Shown: positions 47,221-58,764 of the stretch, piece after piece
Layout: each line of letters begins with the position of its first letter
Position numbering within the stretch: the first letter of the stretch is position 1
Assembly: GCA_025738555.1 (NCBI GenBank)
Contig: JAOVFP010000002.1
Location: forward strand, 6,324,001 to 6,388,000
Length of the DNA: 64,000 nucleotides
Direction of reading: 5' to 3'
DNA from: Cyathus striatus
Lineage: Eukaryota; Basidiomycota; Agaricomycetes; Agaricales; Nidulariaceae
Made by a program: the position numbers and the translations under genes
Notes under the pieces: generated by a model
Told to the model about the DNA's origin: nothing
Databases searched by the model: none
The model's input: only the letters and a program-made list of their open reading frames with translations

Positions 47221-47996
47221 TGTTACATCCATGTCTGGATACATCATGCCGACATTACCAAAGGTTCCCATGTGACCTTCCAACACACCTGGTCCATTCC
47301 CAGAATGTACCCACTATGGGTTTACACTTCCTGATGTTCCCACTTGGGAACGTACCCAGAACCCATCAGGTTTTCTATCAGGTATCCCAGATATGTAGTT
47401 TCTCTTATGACAGCCTCACCGTGTCATCATTATATTACTCCTCTCTTCCATTCCTACTTGTACATTTCATTATAGCCTTTGTAAATTAGTTCTTTATTCC
47501 GCATTCTGAGTGCATCATTTGCGCCCCTACTCCACTTTGCCCAGACTTCATTTCCTACTTACTCCTTTGACTTGCTCTTTGTATTATACTTCTACATTTG
47601 TACCTATAGGTTCCTACTTAGTATAAGTAGTCTTCCAGATGTACTAAGTAGTCCTCAGTATTCGTATGAGCCTCATACACTTCTTCCTATGCTTAAGTTC
47701 CAATACCCACTCTGGGTTCTACTTCAGGTTTCTCTCCCACTACCTAGTGTAGTGGCAAAGCCTTCTCTTATACTCTGGAATGTCTTCCTTTGTTGAATAT
47801 TGTCTTCCTCAAAATATGAACTGTTCCCTGGGGATATCCAGGCAGTGCAGCACACAAGCTGAAGCCACAGTTCTTTCTGCACTCCTGCTCTATGTTTCCG
47901 TACCTGTACTCACTTCAGGTTTCTGTTACAGTTCTCCCACACCCTCCAGGCATCTTTGCATTCGTTTCCCAGTAGGAAGAAAATTGGTACATAACA
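47221..47996. mobile_element. Solo LTR (family L2), 776 bp, 5-bp duplication GGAAC
   Basis: Begins TGTTACATCC and ends TACATAACA (TGTTA/TAACA inverted ends), with GGAAC at 47216-47220 and again at 47997-48001. A paralogous sequence at 59390-59450 reads straight through the site (tatgttggaacatgaaaaatat), an unoccupied version. The block tgcagcacacaagctgaagcc is shared with the L1 LTR, suggesting related families. Confidence 0.93.
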
Positions 47997-49854
47997 GGAA
48001 CATGGAAAATATATTTGAGTTGAGTTCAGAATCACAGAAAAGAATACGACAATAATCAGAACTCACACTTACTGTGTCAGGTACAGAGAAAGGAATTGAA
48101 GCTTTAGCACAGTTCCTACAGCAATCCAGAGCCTTCATATGAAAACTAGACAACATAACAATCACAAACCAAATGGATAGAAGTCACAAGCAAGATAGAG
48201 AACCACCCATACCAGATGACAACTCATCAATTGGTCCTAATCATGAAGAAGTAAACTCTGATGGGGATGAACCCAAGCCTCACACACACTGCCTCAAATC
48301 TTGAAACTCATCAAATACTACTTTATAGCTATACATTCACAAATACAAAGCAGGGTGGTCAAACAATAGAAATAGTTGTAAATAGTTGTAGATAGATGTA
48401 GATAAGATCAGACCACCAATGTACTTAGCACTGTATGGTAGCTTTCAATAGAGGGAAAAAAAAACTCACACTTACTGATTCACATGTGCCAGCACAGTCC
48501 TCCACTAGCCTTATTCAAACTCCTAATATGTGTCAGAAGTAACAAGAGTAGAAGGGGTTGATGGAGAGAATAGAGGAGGATAGTGGAGCAAAGACTCAAA
48601 CACAAACACAGACACAGACACAAAATGGGGAGGAAACTTGTTAACAACTATCAAGTTACAGAGTGTTTATATACTAGGTGTGTCTACCAAAGTCCAACCA
48701 AGGTCCATGTAACTAAGGTAACAGACAGCTGTCAATCTGTCAATCACAGAACTGTCAAGTATGACAGGTGACAAGTGACAGCTGTCAAAGAAGCTGTGCA
48801 ACCCAGAATATCTAACAATATGAACATCAAAAGTCAGACCTAGTGGATATGATGGTGAGGACAGGTAAGAGGGGAGTGAGGAGAACCAAGGGAATGCAAA
48901 CAGTATGCATGAGAGGCAAAGAAAGGGGGGGTGACATCAATGAACAGCAAAGACACAAGTGGAAAAGTTGGCAGGGGAGGACAACAATGATGGGGGACAA
49001 AGGAGAATCTGAGATGAGTGAGTTCAATATTCACAGTTATCTTCTTCTTCTGTCCCTTCTTTGATGGACTTTCAGAATTTGGCTCCCCATTACCCCTAGC
49101 ACCCACAGCAGCAGTAGCAGTAGCAGCATCTGCAACCCCTCCACACACCATCTCAACACCCCACCCCAACAGCACACAAAAATGCCACCCCACAAGGAAA
49201 AACACACCTCCAATTTTGATTTTATACACCATGTAAGCAGACAGCACATTGAGGATATATGTGAGTATGTACATCTGCTTCCACAGCACCCTTCTACTCA
49301 TCTCAGCTGAGGAGAAGCAGAGGAATAAGACTGTGGTAAGGTACGAGAGGGACATTGCAGATGTGAGAAGTCTGTATGGGTGCATGTGTACAATCTGTGT
49401 TATCAGATATGTTAATGAGGATACTGAGGAGAGATGACAGGATGTACATAGGAGTTGTATTTGAGTACCATGAACATGAATGCAGCTTGAGCAAGAATAC
49501 TGAGAAAGAAAGAAGCCCAGAATGATATCCACCTGTGAGCAAGGAAAGTCTTAGTTGAGGAACTGGTAGTTGGACAGTTCACCGACCATGCATTCGCAGC
49601 CCAGAGAATCAATGGCCCCAGCACACCTATCAATGTGAAACAAAACTGCAACATCGAAGCTTTAGTAAATGACACGAACCACCTTCCAAGCACTTCCCCC
49701 ACCCATTATCAGCACAACAAAATGCACCAGAGAAACAAAAAGTGCATACCATCAAAATACACTGGTTTGACTTCACCCTCTCCATCCTTCCAAGTATCAT
49801 TGAGCATTGAAAGTGCTGTAGTATGCATGGTATCCATCATACTCCATAAACTCC
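47997..49854 (-). pseudogene. Unknown multi-pass membrane protein gene, 3' part, interrupted by gypsy
   Basis: Minus-strand exons with good splice sites: up to VKPVYFDG (donor GTATGC at 49749), then GVLGPLILWAANAWSVNCPTT from about 49626, then ILAQAAFMFMVLKYN, then HMHPYRLLTSAMSLSYLTTVLFLCFS and MYILTYILNVLSAYMVYKI (49390-49210), then a hydrophobic and low-complexity stretch and SELNSNIFSMF near 48030. Several 20-residue hydrophobic segments indicate a membrane protein, family not recognised. The upstream part continues at 57319 beyond the inserted retrotransposon. A fragment of the last exon is duplicated at 59370-59560. Confidence 0.55.
48166..48990. other. Spacer within or downstream of the broken membrane gene, nothing recognised
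   Basis: Contains an A-rich patch (48450-48462) and short repeats of cacagacacaga type near 48600, and runs of ctgtcaa/gtgacag words at 48720-48790. No domain or element ends seen. Confidence 0.35.
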
Positions 49855-50206
49855 TGTTAGTGACAGATGAGCAAAATACTCGAACATGAGAAAGAAGTGA
49901 GTCTTATTACTAGTCTGGAATAAACTAGCACAAGAATAGCAAATACTAACTAAGAACAACCATATTTATAGAAAAAGTCCATGAGGGAATCACATGTAAG
50001 TATCCTACACTACAACACATGTTTACTGTGCTTCTACATTAAGAACTCATGTTATACGTATGGCCAAACTGTGCAACTGTGCCCACAGTGATGATGAGTA
50101 ACGTATGTTGATATGCATGGTGTCCATTGTGAGTCATGTGACTAGTCACATGACATAGATAAGACAAGATTAGATAAAAGATTAGATAAGTAATGAAATC
50201 CTAACA
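49855..50206 (-). repeat. 3' LTR of the gypsy element
   Basis: 352 bp, TGTTAG...CTAACA. Differs from the 5' LTR mainly by lacking about 20 bp near its start on the plus strand and by CG/TG-type substitutions (acgtatg/atgtatg, tacgtatgg/tacatatgg). Confidence 0.95.
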
Positions 50207-50221
50207 TTACCCCCCCTTTAA
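50207..50221 (-). other. Polypurine tract of the gypsy element
   Basis: On the minus strand taaagggggggtaa directly precedes the 3' LTR, the position and composition expected for the plus-strand primer of reverse transcription. Confidence 0.75.
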
Positions 50222-50423
50222 GAGTTGTGTCCTCACGACATTTCAATAGAATCTTCTGGTTGTCGGGGTCTTTCGTGAATTTGAAGAATGATTCAAGGAA
50301 TGTAATGACCAAGTATGAAGACAGCCATACAAAGGATGAATATGACTATAACGTAAATCAAAAGAGTGATGTTGTTGGAAAGCATATTTGAATAATGGTG
50401 TTCGGTGGTTAATCCCTTTGTAT

Positions 50424-53400
50424 TTATACATTTGGGCATTCCAGATTTTCCCGATGAAATTTATTTAATAGACTCTTAGATCTGGATAATGACGTGATCA
50501 GTTCCCATGTGCAATGATCATAAGAATAGCCTTTCCATTTAATTTTATATAAAACTTTCTTCCAATTTATTTTCCATGCTAGTATTGCTTCTACTTCGTA
50601 TTGTTCCTGATCATCAACAAGAATAGCTGGTGGTGGTTTCGGCTTTTGTTGTGACTTATATTGTGCAGGTACGTATTTTGTAAGTAGTTGCGTGTTAAAC
50701 ATGGGATGTTTTCTGTTCCAAGTTTTTGGTAATTGGATCTTGTACGAGGCTAATCCCACTTTCTTTATTACTTTAAAGGGTCCATATTGTTTATCATCCA
50801 ATTTTGCAACCAGTCTGTCAGATTTAATATTAATTCCTTCTACATAAACAAGATCACCAGGTTTGTGTTCAGGCAATTCATTTCTATTTCTATCGTACCC
50901 TCGTTTCATGGCTTCATTTGATAGAGTTAGAGCTGCCTTAGCATTTTCCCTGGCTTTAGTTATTGTAGTAATGAATTCTTCTACACCAATAACATGAGAT
51001 GTTCCATCAGGTCTTATTCCTCCATAAGGATGGTGTCCATACATTAAATAGAAAGGGGTATAACTGGTTGCTCTGTGTATCGTGTCATTATAATTGAATT
51101 CTGTTACTGCTAATTTATCAGCCCAGTCGTCTTGATTGTAATTTACATAAATCCTGAGATATTGTTCTATCTCTTGATTTATGTGTTCTACTTGTCCATT
51201 TGTCTGTAGTCTGTATGCAGTTGATAAATTCATTTTAACACCTAATCGTTTTGTGAATTCCTTTGTGAAATGAGATGCAAATTGCGATCCTCTATCACTA
51301 ATAATACATTGTGGCATTCTGAAGTTTTTGAATACTTTTTCTAAATATAGTTCAGCTACTCCTGGACTATTGATTTCCTTATTGCATGGTATAAAAGCTG
51401 CCATTTTGGTGAATTGATCTACAACTACCATCAGGAAGTCAAATCCTCAGGAATATGGAAGTGGTCTGACAAAATCAATTGATATTGTATGCCAGGGTCC
51501 TTCGGGAATACTATTAGGGTTTAATAGTCCAACTGGTTTTGATCGGTGAATATTTGTTCTTTGGCATGCTTCACATCCGGATACGTATTTTACTATGTCA
51601 GATTGTATTCTTGGCCACCAATAATTTCTCATAATTAATTCCTGAGTTTTATATTCTCCGTGATGTCCCGATATAGCTGAGTCATGGCATAATCTAATTA
51701 TATGTTCCCTTAGTTTTGCATTTTTTTGGAATATAAACTCGATCTTTCCATGTGACTATTCCTTCTGGTGATTCATCCCAATCTTTCGACTTAAGGTTAA
51801 GCATTTTGATGACTTCTTTGTCTCAATTTTTTCTAGATTTTCGAACTTGTTCCATGATCTCTTCATCTTCACCGTGAACTTCGTAAGTTTGTCTGAAATG
51901 TTCCGGTTTAAGAAGAATAATATCTTCATTATCATGTTCGCCTTGTTTGTGTCCTGCTCTTCAAGATAATAAGTCTGCTTTAGTCATTTGATTCCCAGGT
52001 TTGTGATGTAATGTATAATGGAATTCAGATAATTTGGTTGACCACCTTGCTTGTCTGCAATTTAGTCTTTGCGGTTTCCTAAAATATTGGAGATTTTTAT
52101 GATCCATCCATATTTCAAATACTTGTCTAGCCCCTAAAAGGTATTGTCTCCACGTGTCTAATGCTCTCATTATGGCAAGCATTTCCTTATCATAGATTTC
52201 ATAATTTCTTTCGGTTGGGCTTAAGGCATGCGACAAAAACGCGATCAGTTTCCATTTCCCATCAATTTGTTCTTGGGATAGAATTGCTCCATTTGTGAAA
52301 TCAGAAGAATCAGCTTCAACTCGATATTTTCCATCATTGTTTGGCATTGCAAGAATTGGAGCCAAGATGATTTTATCCTTTAGTTCTGAAAATGCTAGGG
52401 CTTGATCAAGTTCCCATTTCCATTCATTCTTTCCAGTTAATTCATGAAGAGGTTTTGCTATTTTAGCAAATCCTTGAATAAACCTTTGGTAGAAATTAAT
52501 AAATCCTAGAAATTGTTGAAGTTCCCTTTTATTGTTCAGAACTGGCCAATCGACTACAGCTTTTACTTTTCCAGAATCCATTCATACAGAATTCTTAGAT
52601 ATGATAAGTCCAAGATATTCTACTTCCGCTTTTTCAAAAAAACATTTTTCAGGTTTAAGGTATAACTCGTGTTGTTCTAATTTCCTAAGAACTTGTTTAA
52701 CCATCTTTCTATGTTCTTCCAATGTTTCAGTGAATATAAGAATGTTGTCCATGTATACAATAACTGTTCCCTCATTAATTTCCATTCTGAATATATCATT
52801 CATCATGGTTTGGAAAGTTGCTGGTGAATTGGTAAGACCAAAGAACATAACTAAAGGTTCAAACAATCCTTGATTGGTTCGAAATGCAGCATATTGTTTG
52901 TCTCCTTCCTTAATTCAAACATTATTATAACCCCATCAGATGTCTAACTTGGTAAAGTATCGTGCCTTTTTTAGTTTATCTACTAATTCCTGTCATATCC
53001 CATATCGCCTACCTCTGGACCCCTATGCCTTTACTCCGCCTCCATCCTTGTTTACTCCGAACTTTGATTACGCTCTTAATATTACTTATTGATTACTGTA
53101 CATAGATTACTCTCGTTTCCTTTCTTCCGTTCTACTGAGCTATCCCCTCAGTATTGTAGTATACATCTCATAGTGAGTCACTTATCATTCTTAAGTGCGC
53201 CACTATCAGTTTTACTTTACACCGCCATACATGCTCACTTCTCCGACGTGTTTTATTATGTTTAATTAGTTATAGTCTTCATTCTACGTATGCCTACCCT
53301 GGCCGTACTTCTCCGCTGGCCAAGGCCAGCGGCCTTTACTTACTCCAAGTCTCTAGTATTTAAGTAGTACTCGATTTGCACTTAGTCTTTAGTTTCATAT

Positions 53401-54886
53401 TGAACTATGTCCTCACCCTTTCGTCTGACTTGAGTTACAACTCTCGTCTTCCGTCTCTTGTCTTCTCTGAAGGGCTTGCCCTTACTCCGAAATCCAGGAC
53501 CAGGAATCCCAGGGGTGCAGCACATAAGCTGAAGCCGAAGTCCTACCCCCTGAGTTATCGTTCTCCACTTTCATCTTACACTCACCCCTCGCTTCTCCGC
53601 AGTCACTCTCTCGTACTCCACCACCAAGTCAGGCTAGGGGCACGGTCGTGACATTCCTGAATTAATGGTAATGGATATCTATTTTTAACCATCATTTCAT
53701 TCAATTTTCGATAATCCTGAATTGGTCTCAAAGATCCATCCTTCTTTTTAATAAAAAAGAATGGTGATGCCCAGGGTGATTTCAAAGGTCTAATACATCC
53801 CAAATTAAGATTTTCATCAAGAAATTCATCCAATTGTTTCTGTTTGTCTAAATTTAACAGATAGATTTTACAGTCGAACAATGTAGCTCCAAGTAATAGT
53901 TCTATGGCATGATCCCATGGTCATCAAGGAGGAAGTTTATCAAATGATTCTTTTGCAAACACTCTTTTGAACTCATGGTAATACATTGGAATAGTTTCCT
54001 TCCAATGTTTCTTCGGTTTTTGCTGATTCTGAGCTTCAGCAATTTTCGAAGCCATAGTTTGAAATGCCCTAAGTTCTATTTGTTCGAAAATGTTTACTGC
54101 AATAATGTGATCATCTGATTCAAGATTTATCTGTTCATCTAAATCAGATTCATCTTCTTCAGGATCCATGGTATTAATTATCGGGGTACATTCAATCAGG
54201 CATCATGTAAATTTGATAGTTTCATTCTTCCAATCTATTTCTGGATTGTGGGTTTGAAGCCAATCATGTCCTATGAACATAGAAGCTTTTCCTAGATTAA
54301 TAACAGCAAGTTGCAATATTTCTACATGTCGTCCAAGTCTTACTTGAAGTTCAACATAATCCGTAATAGATCCATCACTGTTAAGGGTTCCGTCTGCATT
54401 ATAAACTGGTGTGGGTCTTGGATATTTTTTTGTCGTGATCTGATTGTCTTTGATGAATCTTCAACTAATACAAGTTCCAGTACTTCCACTGTCCAATAAT
54501 GCCTTTAATCTGTATGTTCTTTGAGTATCAAGGGTAGTAACCATTAAATCAAGATCCATTTGATTTCTGTTTGTTCCTTGGATAAATCTTTTGGGTCTTT
54601 TTAACTCTTCTAATGCGGGAATTACATCTTGATCCGAAAGATTATTTAATTCTGTAATTGTTTTCTGAATTACTTCGGGTCTTCTTTTTGGATGCATCCA
54701 GATACTTAATGTGGCAAGGGCAAGTTCTGATGTTTGGTCTTTTAATCTCCATGTGACCCAATACATGTTTCCAGGTTTTACTTCTTGATTAGGGAAGGCA
54801 CATCTAGTTTTTTCTTTTTGTAACAATACATATTTCGATTCCAGATCTACCATAGGTACAGTTACATTAGAAGATACATAAAACAA
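50424..54886 (-). pseudogene. pol: Gypsy pol: protease, RT, RNase H, integrase, chromodomain
   Basis: Starts at 54886, 17 bp past the gag stop. Protease LLDSGSTGTCIS (about 54465-54500). RT begins near 53860 ([35 protein letters not shown]). After the nested LTR it continues through AAFRTNQGL to VYMDNILIF, with asparagine in place of the second active-site aspartate of YxDD. RNase H core VEADSSDFTNGAI (52300) and EIYDKEMLAI. Integrase zinc motif CHD...CEACQRTN (about 51560), catalytic DQFTKM and ISDRGSQF. Chromodomain YEVEAILAWK...WKGYSYDHCTWE at the end. TGA interruptions at 54461, 54203, 53924, 53921, 52936, 52915, 52582, 51961, 51823 and 51447; one extra base in the seven-T run at 51721. 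The natural stop is TAA. Confidence 0.92.
52991..53653. mobile_element. Solo LTR (family L1) nested in gypsy RT
   Basis: 663 bp, TGTCAT...GTGACA, close copy of 15119-15783. Flanked by ttcc on both sides (5 bp if the end base is shared). Removing it and one flank joins the RT reading PLIQE to LVDKLKKA in frame, which proves that the gypsy copy was there first. Confidence 0.93.
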
Positions 54887-54903
54887 GGCCAGTGAGTTTG
54901 CAC

Positions 54904-56139
54904 TTACTGCTGGCCTTGGGGAAAACCCAATTGAGCGATGAGTAGAGCGTGTTGCTCTTCCGATAATTTAGTTACATTCGGTATTTCTACTACTCCACTA
55001 GTGGAGGCTACAGGTATAGAGTTGTCCATGTTTACACTATGTTGTACATATGGGCCATGAGGTTTCTTGGGACATGTGTTAGACATGTGTCCTTTCTCCT
55101 TGCAATAAAAACAACGACCTTCTTTTTTAAGTTGGTCAAGATCCATACGATTACCACCTTGTGATACAGTAAGATTTGATTGATTTGGAGTTTGTTGTGT
55201 GGGTTGTCCTGGTTGAGTTGTGTTTGGCATGTTAATGGGTCATTTGGTGTTCTGATTCTGGGGTCATGAATTCTGTTGAATGTGTCCAAAATTAGCTTCT
55301 CGTCAGTTCCTTTCATATTCCACGGCTTTGTTGACCCAATCAATGAGTTTGTCAGTAACTTTAAGTCCACCGACTTCCATAAGTCTTCTGGCCAGTAATG
55401 GGTGCATTCCGCGTCGGTATTTGTCTACTAATGCTGTATTATCGAATCCTGTCAAGTTCATCCATTGCATGAAATTGATCGTATAATCTTCAACAGGTCA
55501 TGTTCCTTGTATGACTTTGTTAATCTGTTTGATTGCATTATTTTGGGTTTCCATTGATATAAAGAAAAATTGGAGTCTTTCAACAAATGTATTCCAATCA
55601 GCAAAGGGGCAAGCCATTTTGAATGCATCATGTATAATTGCTGGAGATGATTCAGTTGTAGCGATATTGACCTTTTGAGTATCCTGAAGAGTGGGTTCTT
55701 TCCCATTGTGTAGTAATTTCCATTGAGCTCGTTCTTCATTGAATAAAATCAGATCTCCTAGGAATGTGTCTGCCCATCGTTGAGCTCGATTATCTTTTCC
55801 TTTTTTCACTTTTGGTAATGCAATGGTGATCTTTTTCCAATCATTTGTGATGTTCTTTTCCTGAAAGTATAACATCATTTGCCTAATCCAATTATTAACC
55901 ATATGAGGATCTCCCTCATAATCTTCTGGTATTTCGACCTTTTCCTTTGGTTCCAGTCGATCTTCCTTAATTCTGTCTCTGATCTCTTTAATGACTCCCT
56001 GAGTCATTGCTGAGATATTTTCTGTAATATATTGTTTATTGGCAGGAGTCATATTCTGCCATCTGGTTACTAATTTGTCCTTCATAAAAATCATTACTAT
56101 GGCTGTGATGAAGCCAAGGATAACTTTGGTGGAGATCAT
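54904..56139 (-). pseudogene. gag: Gypsy gag
   Basis: About 411 codons in a single frame ending TAA at 54904-54906. The N-terminus MISTKVILGF may be hydrophobic; the body carries EDYEGDPHMVNNWIRQMM and VEDYTINFMQWM, typical of the retrotransposon gag (capsid) domain. A zinc knuckle CFYCKEKGHMSNTC lies near 55080-55125. Four in-frame TGA codons at 55498, 55303, 55264 and 55240 sit where arginine fits the context. The ATG overlaps the stop of the upstream ORF by one base (TAATG), a layout that suggests termination-reinitiation. Confidence 0.9.
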
Positions 56140-56630
56140 TATAGATCAGGGTTATCGGGGTATTCGGGGAAAGGGAGTTCTTTTCCATCATTACAGATAG
56201 TATTAATGAGAGTTTCATATCCTAATGGGGAATAGAAATCTCATTCAAATGGAGATATGTAATGTGTCAGGGTACTGAATCTTAAACTGTTGTTGTGTCC
56301 GGGTTCGGTGACAATAGTAAGGGTTCGAGGGTTGGGTTGTTCAGGGGGAGAGGGAAGGTGAGGTGGTGGAACATAATCGGGAATTTGGTGAAGGGAAAGG
56401 TATGTATTGGGATCAAAGTCCAAGTCATCGGAGTCCACCGACATGGCTCTCAGAGATTGAGGACGGGTGTAGTTTGTAGGGCGAGATCGAGGAATATAGA
56501 TTGGTATGGATGAAGAGGGGATGTGATATGAATAGGAATGGAGTGATTGAAGGGTTTGGGAATGAGTAATGGGTGCCACCGTGATGGATTCAAGTAACAG
56601 AAGCTCTTGATGAGGCTCGGAGACTAGCAA
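56139..56630 (-). pseudogene. Short Pro/Ser-rich ORF upstream of gypsy gag
   Basis: Open from 56630 (MLVSEPHQELLLLES) to TAA at 56139-56141, with one internal TGA at 56241. Rich in Pro, Ser and Tyr; no recognised domain. Its stop and the gag ATG share the A of TAATG. It may be an element-encoded leader protein or simply part of a gag split by a frameshift. Confidence 0.6.
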
Positions 56631-56944
56631 GATGTCCTAAGTCTTATGCACACCTATTTGCAGATAGTACCAGCTGTGGCAACACGTGGTAGCCTCCCCA
56701 GTCACTGGCGCCATGCCAAACTCAAGGCAGAGGGCCTAAGATGCTCGGTAATTCGGAAGTGTCAGGCTCAACATTACACTATCCTCTCGTACTTCCAAAT
56801 ACAATGAGCAAGACTATTGAACAGGGTGTACATCTGGTCCAAGAGGTCCAAGACAGGGAATGAGGTGTAGAGAAAAAGTTTTGCCAGTGTTCAGCAGGAG
56901 AAGAGAAGTTCGGGGTTGAGGAATGAGGTAGATTCTTGTGCTTT

Positions 56945-57318
56945 TGTTAGTGACAGACAAGCAAAATACTCGAAGCCAAACTTAAACACTCGAACGTGAG
57001 AAAGAAGTGAGTCTTATTACTAGTCTGGAATAAACTAGCACAAGAATAGCAAATACTAACTAAGAACAACTGTATTTATAGAAAAAGTCCATGAGGGAAT
57101 CGCATGTAAGTATCCTACACTACAATGCATGTTTACTGTGCTTCTACATTAAGAACTCATGTTATACATATGGCTGAACTGTGCAACTGTGCCCACAGTG
57201 ATGATGAGTAATGTATGTTGATATGCATGGTGTCCGCATTGTGAGTCATGTGACTAGTCACATGACATAGATAAGACAAGATTAGATAAAAGATTAGATA
57301 AGTAATGAAATCCTAACA
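56945..57318 (-). repeat. 5' LTR of the gypsy element
   Basis: 374 bp, TGTTAGTGACAG...CCTAACA. On the minus strand the sequence following it (aaaagcacaagaatctacc) is where a primer-binding site should lie, but I do not recognise a tRNA match, so priming may be non-standard. Confidence 0.93.
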
Positions 57319-57750
57319 ACTCCCTTTTGCATCATCCGCTCCACAGATGGAGTCATGTGTTGTATAGTAGAATGTGCAATTAGAGTAGAATGCAATGTCT
57401 AGTCCTTCCATTTTCATATTGTTTCCTATAAGTGCCTGTTAGTCTAATGTACAAGGTAGAACAGGAACAGGGAAGAACCTAATCCTAATCCATTCATGAA
57501 TATCAAGAAATCTGTCCATGAGCAGATGACACCCCAGAGGAATGTGTCTGCTGAGATGTAGTTTTTAATGGAGAAGGATGTTGAGCAGTTGAGCAGAAGA
57601 GGAGTGGTTAGCTGTGCATGTGTTTGGCTAGTCATGAAGAGGGGGGAAGGGGGGATGCAGTACATACCTGCCCATACTGGCCCCCTTGAGGTTAAGGAAC
57701 TTGTGTGTGATTTTAGACCATGGGTGTTCAAGGAACCTACATACATTTGT
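57319..57750 (-). pseudogene. 5' part of the membrane-protein gene split by the gypsy insertion
   Basis: Minus-strand reading CGADDAKGS at the insertion point continues across the element into LWSMMDTMHTTALS (49854 downward), so the insertion lies inside a coding exon. Further upstream is a hydrophobic segment (FLWGVICSWTDFLIFMNGLGLG, about 57480-57545). Stops and unclear splice sites between these blocks mean the complete gene model cannot be given. Confidence 0.45.
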
Positions 57751-58257
57751 TAGTTGAATGATAAAGACTCAGAGAGAGGAGAAAAGACAACACAATGCAC
57801 ATGTGGGCCCCAAAGTTAAATCCATCCTCTTCTCCATTGTTAAAGTTGAATATTGTGGTGCACTTGATGTGGTGCATAGTAAGGTACTCCAATAATGCAA
57901 GGAGGGAGGCTGGGCAGTGGATATTGAGTCATCACTGGTGAATGAATTGTACAGGTGTGGATGAGATGCTAGGGAGTTTCAGTAGGGTGCTTTGGGTTCA
58001 TAATGCAGTGGCAATGAGAATGTTGTCAGGCTTGATTCTTGATTATATATAATGCATGCAAATGCACTGTATACCACAATTAAAGAAATTGCACTGTTAT
58101 GTCACATGACTGAATAGCTCACACAATCACATGATACAACACACTATTAATCAAATATACCCAATACCATACATGAATAAACAATGCTAAATTATCACCA
58201 AATACAATACACATACCAATAATTAATTACTTACACAAATGATACACTAACAAAGGA
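57751..58257. other. Spacer, nothing recognised
   Basis: Mixed-composition then AT-rich DNA without open frames of note; a candidate LTR edge (tgttatgtcacatg at 58098) could not be paired convincingly. Confidence 0.3.
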
Positions 58258-58660
58258 TAATATGCACTCTTTCATTGTGCTATTCATCCATTGTATGAAG
58301 ACAATGAGAGACTATTTATATACAACTCCATTGTTTTCAATTCTATTGTTCATAATAAATGAACTGCATTGTACTATTCACCTATTGTTGAAGACAATGA
58401 GAAAACTATTTATATACAACTCCATTGTATTCAATCCTATTGTTCATAACTAATGAACTACATTGTGCTATTCACTCATTGTTTAAGGACAATGCAAAAC
58501 TATTTATATATGACACTATTGTTCTCTACTCCATTGTTATAAAAATGGATTCCTATTGTTCTTGCCCAGAACAATGTAGCTCTTTATTTAGAACAATGCA
58601 ATTCATTACACATTGTTCTAACATATGCTATTGTTCTCTGCTGACTAACCCTCAAATACC
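58258..58660. repeat. Tandem repeat of about 95 bp with many ATTGT/ACAAT words
   Basis: Three consecutive units starting near 58262, 58363 and 58457 share cattgt(g/a)ctattca, gaagacaatgaga, actatttatataca, tccattgt and cctattgttcataa. Additional attgttc/gaacaat words continue on both strands to 58640. Confidence 0.8.
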
Positions 58661-58764
58661 ATTGTCCTGTACAGCCTCAGATCTAAAATCTACACTTGCA
58701 CATTACTCGTTTTAGAGAACAATGTAGATTGGTAGAGTGGGAATTGGATTACTAAGCAGGTTAG

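Larger units (their letters stand above)
49855..57318 (-). mobile_element. Complete Ty3/gypsy chromovirus LTR retrotransposon
   Basis: 7464 bp with LTRs at 49855-50206 and 56945-57318 and the 5-bp target duplication ACTCC on both sides (49850-49854, 57319-57323). Order on the minus strand: 5' LTR, short ORF, gag with a CCHC knuckle, then pol with protease, RT, RNase H, integrase and a C-terminal chromodomain. A solo LTR of another family is nested in RT. It carries 15 TGA codons at expected arginines and one homopolymer indel, but no internal TAA or TAG beyond the natural ORF ends. LTRs differ by an insertion of about 20 bp plus scattered transitions, so it is not a very recent insertion. Confidence 0.95.

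Noticed and set aside
50424..56630. Reassigned genetic code (TGA read as arginine)
   Set aside because: YPI1 ends in TGA right after its conserved C-terminus, and host genes use normal codons; CpG decay explains the TGAs fully.
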